Below, one piece after another: positions 41,288 through 48,722 of a stretch of 64,000 bases of DNA (its first letter is position 1; every line of letters starts with the position of its first letter). A program made the position numbers and the translations under genes. Location: assembly GCF_003026455.1 (NCBI RefSeq), contig NZ_PYMB01000009.1, positions 62,001-126,000 of the forward strand, in the 5' to 3' direction. The stretch comes from Photobacterium rosenbergii. Lineage in GTDB: Bacteria; Pseudomonadota; Gammaproteobacteria; Enterobacterales; Vibrionaceae. Below the pieces are notes generated by a model, which was given only the letters and a program-made list of their open reading frames with translations, ran no database searches and was not told the origin of the DNA.

Positions 41288-41695
41288 TTATACTTCAAGC
41301 GTATAGCGCAACGAGCGTTTCTCAAACCCATTCTTGGCATAAAATTCTTGGGCTTGGTAGCGACTCAGTGATGTCGTCACTTCCAATAGTTGGCAGCCAT
41401 GCTTTTTAGCATGGTTTCTGGCTACTTCTATGAGCGTTGAGCCAATGCCTTTGCCGCGCTTGTCTTTCTCTGTCACTAGGGCGGTGATACGGCAGATTTG
41501 CTCGCCAGTAGGAAAATACGGAAAGATGATCAAGGCTATCAACCCAAGTAATTCATCTTCGCTATCGAAAACCATGGTTGCTTGCCTGTTGTCGTCTAGC
41601 ATTGACTCGAGAATCTCAGGTGAGGTTTGGTAGCCAAGCTGAGTCAGCAATTTTCCAATCGCTGGGCCATCATCTATGTTGGCTTGTCGGATCAT
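41288..41695 (-). CDS. GNAT-family N-acetyltransferase
   Basis: The 135-residue protein has the GNAT fold: MIRQANIDDGPAIGKLLTQLGY at the N terminus, the acetyl-CoA motif RGKGIGSTLIEVARNHAKKHG (motif A) near residues 84-104, and FYAKNGFEKRS near the end. It transfers an acetyl group from acetyl-CoA to an unknown amine. ATG 41695 is chosen because GGGAG lies six bases upstream; the ATG four codons earlier overlaps that ribosome site. It is a single gene convergent with the ATC-hydrolase-like gene. Confidence 0.88.
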   Translation of the reverse strand: MIRQANIDDGPAIGKLLTQLGYQTSPEILESMLDDNRQATMVFDSEDELLGLIALIIFPYFPTGEQICRITALVTEKDKRGKGIGSTLIEVARNHAKKHGCQLLEVTTSLSRYQAQEFYAKNGFEKRSLRYTLEV

Positions 41696-41795
41696 ATCCA
41701 CTCCCATTTAAGTATGACTAACCCAGCCTAGCAGAACGATATGACAAGTTTGTGGAGTGAAAACTCAAAAAAGAATAATACGAGCAGATTTAGAA

Positions 41796-41840
41796 CTGTA
41801 TATATCCAAGCGGCTTAGGGTGCCTATTGGATATATACAG
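41796..41840. repeat. Long inverted repeat, dispersed repeat copy 2
   Basis: CTGTATATATCCAA (41796-41809) and TTGGATATATACAG (41827-41840) are perfect 14-bp inverted arms around a 17-base loop. The left arm overlaps TATATCCAAGCGGCTT, the relative of the motif at 32882-32897. It lies just after the GntR-type gene stop and could act as a transcript-end hairpin. Confidence 0.75.
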
Positions 41841-41858
41841 TACAGGTAGGGGCGCGGC

Positions 41859-42575
41859 TTAAGCCACTTCGCTTGGCAGGCGGTGCTTCTCTTCTTTTAG
41901 CAAGAACTGAGACGCAGAACGGGCTTTGTCAGCATTGCCGGCCATGATGGCATCGTAGATAGAACGGTGCTCATTGATACAAACGCCACCATCTTTGGAC
42001 GAGTGGTGAATGAAGCTCATGAAAATCGTCGCCATTACGTTGCCGAATGGAAGGTAGAAGTCGTTACCGGTTGAGAAGAAAATCAAACGGTGGAAGTGCA
42101 TATCGACTTCTGCCCAGCGTGCTTGGTCAAAGTCATCCGCAATTTCACACATTTGCTGGAAGGTCTCTGATAGCTCGATACGCTGTTCGGCAGTGGCATT
42201 GCGTGCTGCTAGGGCACAGGCTTCTGGCTCGATGGCTTTACGCAGGCCAAGGAACTGATGGTAGAAGACTTCCGCGTTCTGCAGGCCTTCCATCCATTCT
42301 AGAAGTTGTGGATCAAGGAAGTTCCAGTTCAGGCGGTCAACAACCTTGGTACCGATTTTCGGCTTTGACTCAAGCAGGCCTTTTGACGTCAGAAGCTTAA
42401 CTGCTTCACGCAGGGCGGTGCGGCTGATGCCGAATTGTTCACAGAGCGTCATTTCTCCAGGGATCACTTGGCCTTGCGCGAGCTGGCCAGAGAGAATGCG
42501 ACGGGCGATTTCGCGGGCTACCTGTACATGCAGGCTGCGTTTGGATCCCGCAATCGCGGTAAAACTAGAAGACAT
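41859..42575 (-). CDS. GntR-family (UxuR/FadR-type) regulator, probable alginate regulator
   Basis: The 238-residue regulator has an N-terminal winged helix (LHVQVAREIARRILSGQL, then GEMTLCEQFGISRTALREAV) and a C-terminal FadR/FCD effector domain with the metal-site pattern R, D and several His (LRKAIEPEACALAAR, EVDMHFHRLIF, INEHRSIYDAI). It is closest to UxuR/ExuR-type regulators of hexuronate use. ATG 42575 has AAGGA upstream and begins the conserved domain; the 50 extra codons of the open frame cross a terminator. Its neighbours and the palindrome TTGTA-N-TACAA in nearby promoters suggest that it senses an alginate intermediate such as DEH or KDG. Confidence 0.88.
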   Translation of the reverse strand: MSSSFTAIAGSKRSLHVQVAREIARRILSGQLAQGQVIPGEMTLCEQFGISRTALREAVKLLTSKGLLESKPKIGTKVVDRLNWNFLDPQLLEWMEGLQNAEVFYHQFLGLRKAIEPEACALAARNATAEQRIELSETFQQMCEIADDFDQARWAEVDMHFHRLIFFSTGNDFYLPFGNVMATIFMSFIHHSSKDGGVCINEHRSIYDAIMAGNADKARSASQFLLKEEKHRLPSEVA

Positions 42576-42670
42576 GTTAATCCTTGGTTCAATAACAATA
42601 TGTATGACTATATGACTACAGTATACTGGATTTCGTGTTTTAGCTTGAGTAGTTTTGAATTTTTCAGGCA

Positions 42671-42696
42671 AAAAAGCCGACTTTCGTCGGCTTTTT
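42671..42696. terminator. Terminator of kdgM-like gene
   Basis: AAAAAGCCGAC and GTCGGCTTTTT form a perfect 11-bp stem with a TTTC loop. A and T runs on both sides make it bidirectional; it ends the minus-strand kdgM-like transcript before the GntR promoter. Confidence 0.92.
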
Positions 42697-42776
42697 ATCG
42701 TAATAAAATTTACCGCTAGGGGCAATTTTTAGCTGTAAAACAGTCTATCTGTAGCCGATATCCTATGAGCGAACCA

Positions 42777-43466
42777 TTAGAAGCTGTACGTAATACCTAC
42801 ACGGCTACGAAGTTCGCGTTTATCACCACCTTCGTTCTCTGGGCGGCTGTAGCTAACATCACCAAACTCAACATATGGGCTCCAAGCACCTGGACGGTAA
42901 CGGATGCTGATGTTGTTCTCGTAGTTGGTGTCTTTGCCGTCGTATAGCTCGTAACCTTCAGCCTTGTAGTAGTTCATTTCAAGACCGAACTGCCAATCGT
43001 TCATGCGGTAGCCAACGTTACCGGTTACACGGTGGCGTTTTTCTGTACTGTCGCCGTTGCTGTAAGTTTTAAAGTCGTGGCGGTAACGACCGCTTAAGGT
43101 TAGGCCTTCTACTTGATCAAATGCATAAGTCAGACGAACCTGTGGCTTATAGGTCATACCACCAGTTCGGCCTTCAATTGGCATACCTGGTTGCAAAGTC
43201 CAGTTGTCGTTCAGACGGAAGCGGTATCCCCAGTCAAATTCCCAACCATTGTTTTTCAGGTCTTCCATGAACTTGCCGTTTTCACCGTTGAATTTCAGCT
43301 CACCACTGAAATAAAGGTCACCAATACTTTCATTGATTTTTACACGGCTTGAGTGACGCTCAGATGAGCCGCGGTATTCATGACGGAAGTCGATAGAAGC
43401 AGCGCTGACCTGGCCCGCAATAAGAGCTGAACCAATAAGTAGCATCAGGGGAGAATGTTTGAACAT
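42777..43466 (-). CDS. oligouronide-specific outer-membrane porin, KdgM family
   Basis: The 229-residue product has a signal peptide (cleavage after QVSA, residue 22) and a beta-barrel ending in the outer-membrane signature phenylalanine (VGITYSF). The alternating pattern, ASIDFRHEYRGSSERHSSRVK at the start and RELRSRVGITYSF at the end, matches the KdgM/NanC family of monomeric porins for acidic oligosaccharides. Here it should admit alginate oligomers made by the secreted lyases. It is divergent from the symporter/lyase operon across a 438-bp region with a CRP-like site and regulator palindromes. Confidence 0.9.
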   Translation of the reverse strand: MFKHSPLMLLIGSALIAGQVSAASIDFRHEYRGSSERHSSRVKINESIGDLYFSGELKFNGENGKFMEDLKNNGWEFDWGYRFRLNDNWTLQPGMPIEGRTGGMTYKPQVRLTYAFDQVEGLTLSGRYRHDFKTYSNGDSTEKRHRVTGNVGYRMNDWQFGLEMNYYKAEGYELYDGKDTNYENNISIRYRPGAWSPYVEFGDVSYSRPENEGGDKRELRSRVGITYSF

Positions 43467-43503
43467 AGTGTTTATTCCTGAATTGTAGGGCGTTCCCGAA
43501 AAA

Positions 43504-43521
43504 GTAATACAATAGTATTGT
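43504..43521. promoter_or_regulatory. Regulator half-site and palindrome before kdgM-like gene
   Basis: GTAATACAA at 43504-43512 is one full arm plus centre of TTGTATTAC on the minus strand, and ACAATAGTATTGT (43509-43521) is an overlapping odd palindrome. It lies 38 bp upstream of the kdgM-like start. Confidence 0.5.
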
Positions 43522-43573
43522 TTTGTTTTTTATCGTCAATCAGGGGTAAACGCTAATTGTGATCATGATCTAT

Positions 43574-43589
43574 AGTGATCGGTATCACA
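43574..43589. promoter_or_regulatory. CRP-like site between kdgM-like and symporter genes
   Basis: AGTGA-TCGGTA-TCACA has the full GTGA-N6-TCAC core. A second half-site TGTGATCATG lies just before it at about 43558. It is 107 bp upstream of the kdgM-like start. Confidence 0.7.
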
Positions 43590-43836
43590 AATAAAATTTC
43601 AAGTTTTTTAATATCAGTGGTTTAGTTGTTTTTTTAGAAGTTCTTTTTATATTTTAACTCTTGGCAATAAACGTGAAACCGATCAAAAAAAGTATGACAT
43701 TTTGATTTCAGTCAATATTTATTATTAGTATAACGGTTGCTTATTTGATTTATAAGTCATTGTTTTAATGTGTTTTTATTGTTTTGTGTTACTTTTATCC
43801 TAAAATATTCGTGATCGTTATCGCGATTAATGAATA

Positions 43837-43847
43837 TTGTAGTACAA
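43837..43847. promoter_or_regulatory. Candidate alginate regulator operator before symporter-lyase operon
   Basis: TTGTAGTACAA is a perfect odd palindrome, differing only in the central base from those at 28281 and 33080. It lies 58 bp upstream of the symporter start codon. Confidence 0.72.
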
Positions 43848-43904
43848 GAAACTCGGCGAGGTTTTTATAGTATAAGCAAATTACTACTCAAAAGGACTTC
43901 AACG

Positions 43905-45686
43905 ATGGATCTAAATACCATGATCGTCGGCATCTACTTTTTGTTTCTAATAGCAATTGGTTGGATGTTCCGAACATTTACCAATACCACCAGTGATTAC
44001 TTCCGGGGGGGAGGTAGCATGCTTTGGTGGATGGTAGGTGCTTCAGCATTTATGACCCAGTTCAGTGCGTGGACCTTCACCGGTGCAGCCGGTAAAGCGT
44101 ATGACGACGGTTTCGCTGTTGCGATCATCTTCCTGGCTAATGCCTTCGGTTATCTGATGAACTACCTGTACTTCGCACCGAAGTTCCGTCAGATGCGTGT
44201 GGTTACCGTAATCGAAGCCATTCGCCTACGTTTTGGTAAGCATAACGAGCAGGTATTTACCTGGTCGGGCATGCCTAACAGCGTGATCACTGCGGGTATC
44301 TGGCTAAATGGTCTGGCGATCATTGCCTCTGGTATCTTCGGCTTTGATATGACCATGACTATTATCCTGACCGGTCTGGTTGTACTGGTGATGTCGGTAA
44401 CCGGTGGTTCATGGGCGGTTATCGCCTCTGACTTCATGCAGATGGTTATCATCATGGCGGTAACGGTGACTTGTACTATCGTTGCGGTTATCCAGGGCGG
44501 CGGTGTTGGCGAGATCGTTAGCAACTTCCCACTGGAAGAAGGTGCATCTTTCGTATCAGGTAACAACCTCAACTACCTAAGCATCTTTGGTATCTGGGCA
44601 TTCTTCCTTTTCTTCAAGCAGTTCAGTATTACCAACAACATGCTGAACTCATACCGTTACCTAGCGGCCAAAGACTCTAAAAACGCGAAAAAAGCAGCGC
44701 TTCTTGCTTGTATCCTGATGACCATGGGTCCATTGATCTGGTTCATGCCTTCTTGGTTTATCGCAGGCCAAGGTGTTGACCTTGCAGCACAATACCCAGA
44801 CGCAGGTTCTAAAGCCGGTGACTTCGCTTACCTATACTTCGTACAAGAATACATGCCAGCAGGTATGGTGGGTCTTCTGATCTCTGCTATGTTTGCCGCG
44901 ACCATGTCTTCAATGGACTCGGGTCTGAACCGTAACTCAGGTATCTTCGTTAAGAACTTCTACCAACCAATCCTACGTCCTAACGCACCTGAGAAAGAGT
45001 TGGTGGTGGTATCTAAACTGACATCTACCTTCTTCGGTATCGCGATCATCCTTGTTGCCTTGTTTATCAACTCGCTGAAAGGTCTGAGCCTGTTCGACAC
45101 CATGATGTATGTCGGTGCGCTGATCGGCTTCCCAATGACTATCCCTGCATTCTGTGGCTTCTTCATCAAGAAAACACCGGACTGGGCTGGCTGGGGTACC
45201 TTGGTTGTCGGTGGTATCGTTTCTTACTTTGTTGGTTTCGTTATCACAGCCGACATGGTACAGAACTGGTTCAACCTAGAGCCGCTAACTGGCCGTGAGT
45301 GGGCTGACTTGAAAGTCGCTATCGGCTTGATTGGTCACCTGATCTTCACCGCTGGCTTCTTCATCCTATCAACTGTGTTCTATAAGCCGCTATCTGAAGA
45401 GCGTCAGAAAGACGTTGATCGCTTCTTCAATAACCTGGCAACACCGTTGGTAGCAGAGTCTACTGAACAGAAGAAGCTGGATAACAAGCAGCGCCGTATG
45501 CTTGGCTCACTGATTGCTGTAGCCGGTGTTGGTGTCATGGCGATGTTTGCCCTGCCAAACCCATTCTGGGGCCGAATGATTTTCGTTCTATGTGGTGCGA
45601 TTGTCCTTGGTGTCGGCTTGCTATTGGTGAAAGCGGTAGATGGCAAAGTTGAAGAAGCTGCCGAGTTGGCTACCGAGCAGGACTAA
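43905..45686 (+). CDS. sodium:solute symporter, second alginate-locus copy
   Basis: The 593-residue SSS transporter is a close paralogue of the one at 26458-28224: both share TSDYFRGGG, MLWWMVG, FMTQFSAWTFTGAAGKA, ANAFGY, and SAMFAATMSSMDSGLNRN-GIF. ATG 43905, with AAAAGGAC before it, is the paralogue-matched start; the upstream frame includes the operator. It is first in a three-gene operon with two secreted lyases, nine bases before the second gene. It should bring unsaturated monomers or short oligouronides into the cytoplasm. Having two such carriers suggests different affinities or substrates (DEH against oligomers). Confidence 0.88.
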   Translation: MDLNTMIVGIYFLFLIAIGWMFRTFTNTTSDYFRGGGSMLWWMVGASAFMTQFSAWTFTGAAGKAYDDGFAVAIIFLANAFGYLMNYLYFAPKFRQMRVVTVIEAIRLRFGKHNEQVFTWSGMPNSVITAGIWLNGLAIIASGIFGFDMTMTIILTGLVVLVMSVTGGSWAVIASDFMQMVIIMAVTVTCTIVAVIQGGGVGEIVSNFPLEEGASFVSGNNLNYLSIFGIWAFFLFFKQFSITNNMLNSYRYLAAKDSKNAKKAALLACILMTMGPLIWFMPSWFIAGQGVDLAAQYPDAGSKAGDFAYLYFVQEYMPAGMVGLLISAMFAATMSSMDSGLNRNSGIFVKNFYQPILRPNAPEKELVVVSKLTSTFFGIAIILVALFINSLKGLSLFDTMMYVGALIGFPMTIPAFCGFFIKKTPDWAGWGTLVVGGIVSYFVGFVITADMVQNWFNLEPLTGREWADLKVAIGLIGHLIFTAGFFILSTVFYKPLSEERQKDVDRFFNNLATPLVAESTEQKKLDNKQRRMLGSLIAVAGVGVMAMFALPNPFWGRMIFVLCGAIVLGVGLLLVKAVDGKVEEAAELATEQD

Positions 45687-45695
45687 GGAGCGAGC

Positions 45696-46952
45696 ATGTT
45701 GAAACGTACTCTTACCTCAATGGCGATTGCCGGAGCCCTGTTCGCAGCCCCAGTATTTGCCGTGGACGGTACCCCTAACACTGTATTCTTCGATGCAGAC
45801 TTGATTGCCGAGAGCAAGGCGCGTATCCACAACGATACTGCGACAGAAGAGGCGCAGGCGAGCTACCAGCGCCTGTTGGATGAAGCAGAAGATGCAATGA
45901 AAGTGGGTCTGCTGTCAGTGACTGACAAGACCCTGATGCCACCAAGCGGTGACAAGCATGATTACTTCTCTATCAGCCCATACTGGTGGCCGAACGAGGA
46001 AACGGAAGATGGCCTGCCATGGGTACGTCAGGACGGTAATACCAACCCTGACTCGAAGACTGATGCTACAGACTCCGTGCGTATTGGCTTGTTTACCCGC
46101 TCGGTTCGCGCCTTGGGCGTGGCGTACTACTTCTCTGGTGAGGAAAAGTATGCCGAGCAGGCTGCAGAGATGCTGCGCCATTGGTTCATCAACCCTGAAA
46201 CGCGCATGAACCCGAATATGCGCTATGCCCAGGCGGTACCGGGTGTTGATGACCAACGCCGTAGCGGGATGATTGACTCGCGCAGCTTCTCGGACCGTTT
46301 GGTTGACGCATTGGCACTGATTGAACTGTCGGAACACTGGACCGAGCAGGACGATACCGCAATGCGTGCATGGCTCGGTGACTTCCTTGATTGGTTGATC
46401 ACTTCCGAGCAGGGTACTGCCGAGCACTTTGCATCGAACAACCACGGTACCTGGATGCAGGCGCAGATTGCCGGTATTGCTTACTACCTTGGTCGCGAAG
46501 ACATCGCCAAGATGACGGTTGCCCAGACCAAATGGCGCATCCGTGAGCAGCTCGATAGCAAGGGCACGCAGCCAGAAGAGTTGGCGCGTACCCGTGGTTA
46601 TCACTACAGCTACTTCAACCTCGATGCCATGGCCTATCTGGCACAGCTTGGCGACAAACTGGGCGTCGATATCTGGAACCACGAGTACCGTGGCCGTAGC
46701 CTGAAGTCAGCGATTGATTACGTGGCGCAATACCAGCGTATCGAAGACTGGCCGCACCCTGACAACGACGTGAAGAAGGGCCGCTTCCAGACATACCGCA
46801 TGCTGACGGTGTACCGCAAGGCTGATTTGGCCTGGGGTACAGACCACTACGATCAGGTTATCGACAAAATCGGCTTTGACAATGCCGAGCTAAATAACCT
46901 GTCACAGGTTTGGGCCGAGCGGGACGCGTACCTGCTGTATCCAAAACTGTAA
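45696..46952 (+). CDS. secreted polysaccharide lyase, Alginate_lyase family (PF05426, PL5/PL38-like)
   Basis: The 418-residue product has a signal peptide (cleavage after FAAPVFA, about residue 22) and an (alpha/alpha) barrel of the alginate-lyase superfamily. FSISPYWWPNEET near residue 88, SNNHGTWMQAQ with Asn249-His250, and RTRGYHYSYFNLDAM with Tyr302/304 are the catalytic-site blocks seen in PL5 and PL38 enzymes. I cannot decide between these families from motifs alone. The companion PL6 enzyme and PL17 exolyases point to alginate as substrate, although PL38 members can act on glucuronan. GGAGCGAGC precedes the ATG. It is the second gene of the symporter-lyase-PL6 operon. Confidence 0.85.
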   Translation: MLKRTLTSMAIAGALFAAPVFAVDGTPNTVFFDADLIAESKARIHNDTATEEAQASYQRLLDEAEDAMKVGLLSVTDKTLMPPSGDKHDYFSISPYWWPNEETEDGLPWVRQDGNTNPDSKTDATDSVRIGLFTRSVRALGVAYYFSGEEKYAEQAAEMLRHWFINPETRMNPNMRYAQAVPGVDDQRRSGMIDSRSFSDRLVDALALIELSEHWTEQDDTAMRAWLGDFLDWLITSEQGTAEHFASNNHGTWMQAQIAGIAYYLGREDIAKMTVAQTKWRIREQLDSKGTQPEELARTRGYHYSYFNLDAMAYLAQLGDKLGVDIWNHEYRGRSLKSAIDYVAQYQRIEDWPHPDNDVKKGRFQTYRMLTVYRKADLAWGTDHYDQVIDKIGFDNAELNNLSQVWAERDAYLLYPKL

Positions 46953-46970
46953 ACCCTCTCCGTGAAACAC

Positions 46971-46994
46971 CCGGGCGGCAATACTGCCGCCCGG
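46971..46994 (+). other. Intercistronic hairpin between the two lyase genes
   Basis: CCGGGCGGCA and TGCCGCCCGG form a perfect 10-bp stem with an ATAC loop, followed by TAAAAGG rather than a T tract. It lies 16 bases before the PL6 start and overlaps the region of its ribosome site. Confidence 0.7.
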
Positions 46995-47009
46995 TAAAAG
47001 GAAAACACC

Positions 47010-48638
47010 ATGAAAAAACACACGCCTATCGCACTGGCTTTGCTAGCTGCGCTATCTTTCAACGCCCATGCTTCTTCACCGACGCCGGTACAACTGCCAG
47101 AAACAGCGGTTGAACAATCCATCGCTCAGGTTTCATTACAATCTTTGACGGCTGAGCAATTGGTAGCCGGCCAAAGCCGTGAGCTTGTTGATGCCAGCAA
47201 GGTTGAGGCTGCGGATAACGCTGCCGTTGAGGCGTTGAAGCAGCAGCTGGAAAATGCCAAGCCGGGTGAGGTGATCAGCATTGCCCCTGGCCGTTATGCC
47301 AACTTGGGTGTGGTTGAATTGACAGCTGATGGCATCACTGTCAAAGCCGAGCAGCCAGGCACGGTGTTGCTGACGGGCTTGGTTCAGCTTGTCGTTAAAG
47401 GCGATGATATTACTTTGGATAGCCTAGTGTTTACCGAAGGTGGCCCGGCAGAGCGTTTTGGCGGTGTGCGTCTGGAAGGTATGCGCAATACCTTACAGAA
47501 CTCGACCTTCTACTACTTCAACGATGATTACGAGTACGAGCCGGACGAACGCCGCAGTGAGTACCCACGTTACCTGTGGGTGTCGCTATGGGGCAAGGAT
47601 GGCAAGGTGATCAACAACCGTTTCGAGGGCAAGCATAAGCGCGGCACCTTGATCGGTATCCAGAAGAACATTGACGATAAGGCGGATAACCACCTGATCG
47701 AAGGTAATATTTTCTACTCGCAGAAAAAGAACCAGTATGACGAGCTAGCGATTGAAAAAGCGATCCGTTACAACGGTAACAGCTGGGAAGCGATCCGTAT
47801 CGGTGATTCGAAGAGCAGCCAGTGGCCGTCAGCGACCCAGTTCGTCAATAACCTGCTGGTGGATTCAGACGGCGAGCGCGAGCTGATCTCAATTAAATCG
47901 GGCGAGAACCGTATTGCCGGCAACACCATCTTCGAAAGTGCATCGATGATTTCCCTGCGTCACGGCAAGGCGAACGTGGTGGAAAACAATGTGATCATCG
48001 GCAACAACAAGCAAGATACCGGTGGTATCCGTATCTACGATGAAGATCATGTGGTTCGCAACAACTACTTAGTTGGCCTTCGTGGTTCAGGCGGTCAGAT
48101 CGCCGGTAATGCCGATGTCCGTGGTGGCGTGGTGATCAACACCGGTATCATCGATGTGAAGAACAACGAACAGCTCGATCAGGAAGTGAAGGGCAAAGAA
48201 CTCAACAAGCAGTGGACGCCGAAAAACGTCACGGTGGAAAACAACACCATGGTTGATGTGGAGTTCGGTATGGTACACGGCAACCAGGGCCACCGTGTCA
48301 GCCTGTTCGATAACAGTGAGGTAGAGACTATCTTCACTGGTGACGAGATCACCTTTAGCAGTAATGTGGTGTTCAACCTGGACGAAACATTGCAGGCATT
48401 GCGTGCAGACCCTGCGACTCCGTTGACCAACCCGACATACAGCGGTGAGGTTTACTACGGTCAGGTACACGGTGTTGACGGGGTGCCGGCAGGCGTTTCC
48501 CAGCAAAAACCAACCTACACCAAGGTGGGCGATTTTTACCAGTTTGCGGAAGGTGGTGCCGATGTATCGAAACTGCATGTGCTGACGGCTGACGAAATCG
48601 GCCCTAGCTACCGTTTGCAGGTTGCACCGAAGAGCTAG
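47010..48638 (+). CDS. secreted alginate lyase, PL6 (chondroitinase-B-like)
   Basis: The 542-residue product has a signal peptide (cleavage after NAHA, residue 21) and a right-handed parallel beta-helix with the PL6 blocks GRYANLGVVEL, HKRGTLIGI, and the catalytic Lys296 in ISIKSGENRI and Arg317 in SLRHGKANVVENN. The 21-residue spacing equals that of Lys220 and Arg241 in AlyGC. It cleaves alginate, probably within guluronate or mixed stretches, outside the cytoplasm. It has a single PL6 domain, with a short helical N-terminal extension before the helix. It ends the symporter operon and is followed by a strong terminator. Confidence 0.93.
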   Translation: MKKHTPIALALLAALSFNAHASSPTPVQLPETAVEQSIAQVSLQSLTAEQLVAGQSRELVDASKVEAADNAAVEALKQQLENAKPGEVISIAPGRYANLGVVELTADGITVKAEQPGTVLLTGLVQLVVKGDDITLDSLVFTEGGPAERFGGVRLEGMRNTLQNSTFYYFNDDYEYEPDERRSEYPRYLWVSLWGKDGKVINNRFEGKHKRGTLIGIQKNIDDKADNHLIEGNIFYSQKKNQYDELAIEKAIRYNGNSWEAIRIGDSKSSQWPSATQFVNNLLVDSDGERELISIKSGENRIAGNTIFESASMISLRHGKANVVENNVIIGNNKQDTGGIRIYDEDHVVRNNYLVGLRGSGGQIAGNADVRGGVVINTGIIDVKNNEQLDQEVKGKELNKQWTPKNVTVENNTMVDVEFGMVHGNQGHRVSLFDNSEVETIFTGDEITFSSNVVFNLDETLQALRADPATPLTNPTYSGEVYYGQVHGVDGVPAGVSQQKPTYTKVGDFYQFAEGGADVSKLHVLTADEIGPSYRLQVAPKS

Positions 48639-48682
48639 TTCTACATTTTGCTAGTTTGACATTTTGTTAATTGTCGTATTTT

Positions 48683-48721
48683 GCCCGGGTACATTCCAAG
48701 GTTGTGCCCGGGCTTTTTTTT
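48683..48721 (+). terminator. Terminator of the symporter-lyase-PL6 operon
   Basis: GCCCGGGTACA pairs with TGTGCCCGGGC (48703-48713), one G-T wobble, followed by eight T residues. Confidence 0.93.
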
Positions 48722-48722
48722 G

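Noticed and set aside
45915-46682. 255-codon open frame antisense to the secreted lyase
   Set aside because: It is the mirror of a high-GC third-position gene, lacks a ribosome site and any recognisable motif, while the plus strand encodes a lyase with a signal peptide.
24406-48638. Pectin rather than alginate degradation
   Set aside because: KdgM, KdgF, KdgK and Eda also serve pectin, but the lyases are PL6, PL17 and Alginate_lyase types and there is no pectate lyase, KduI or KduD.
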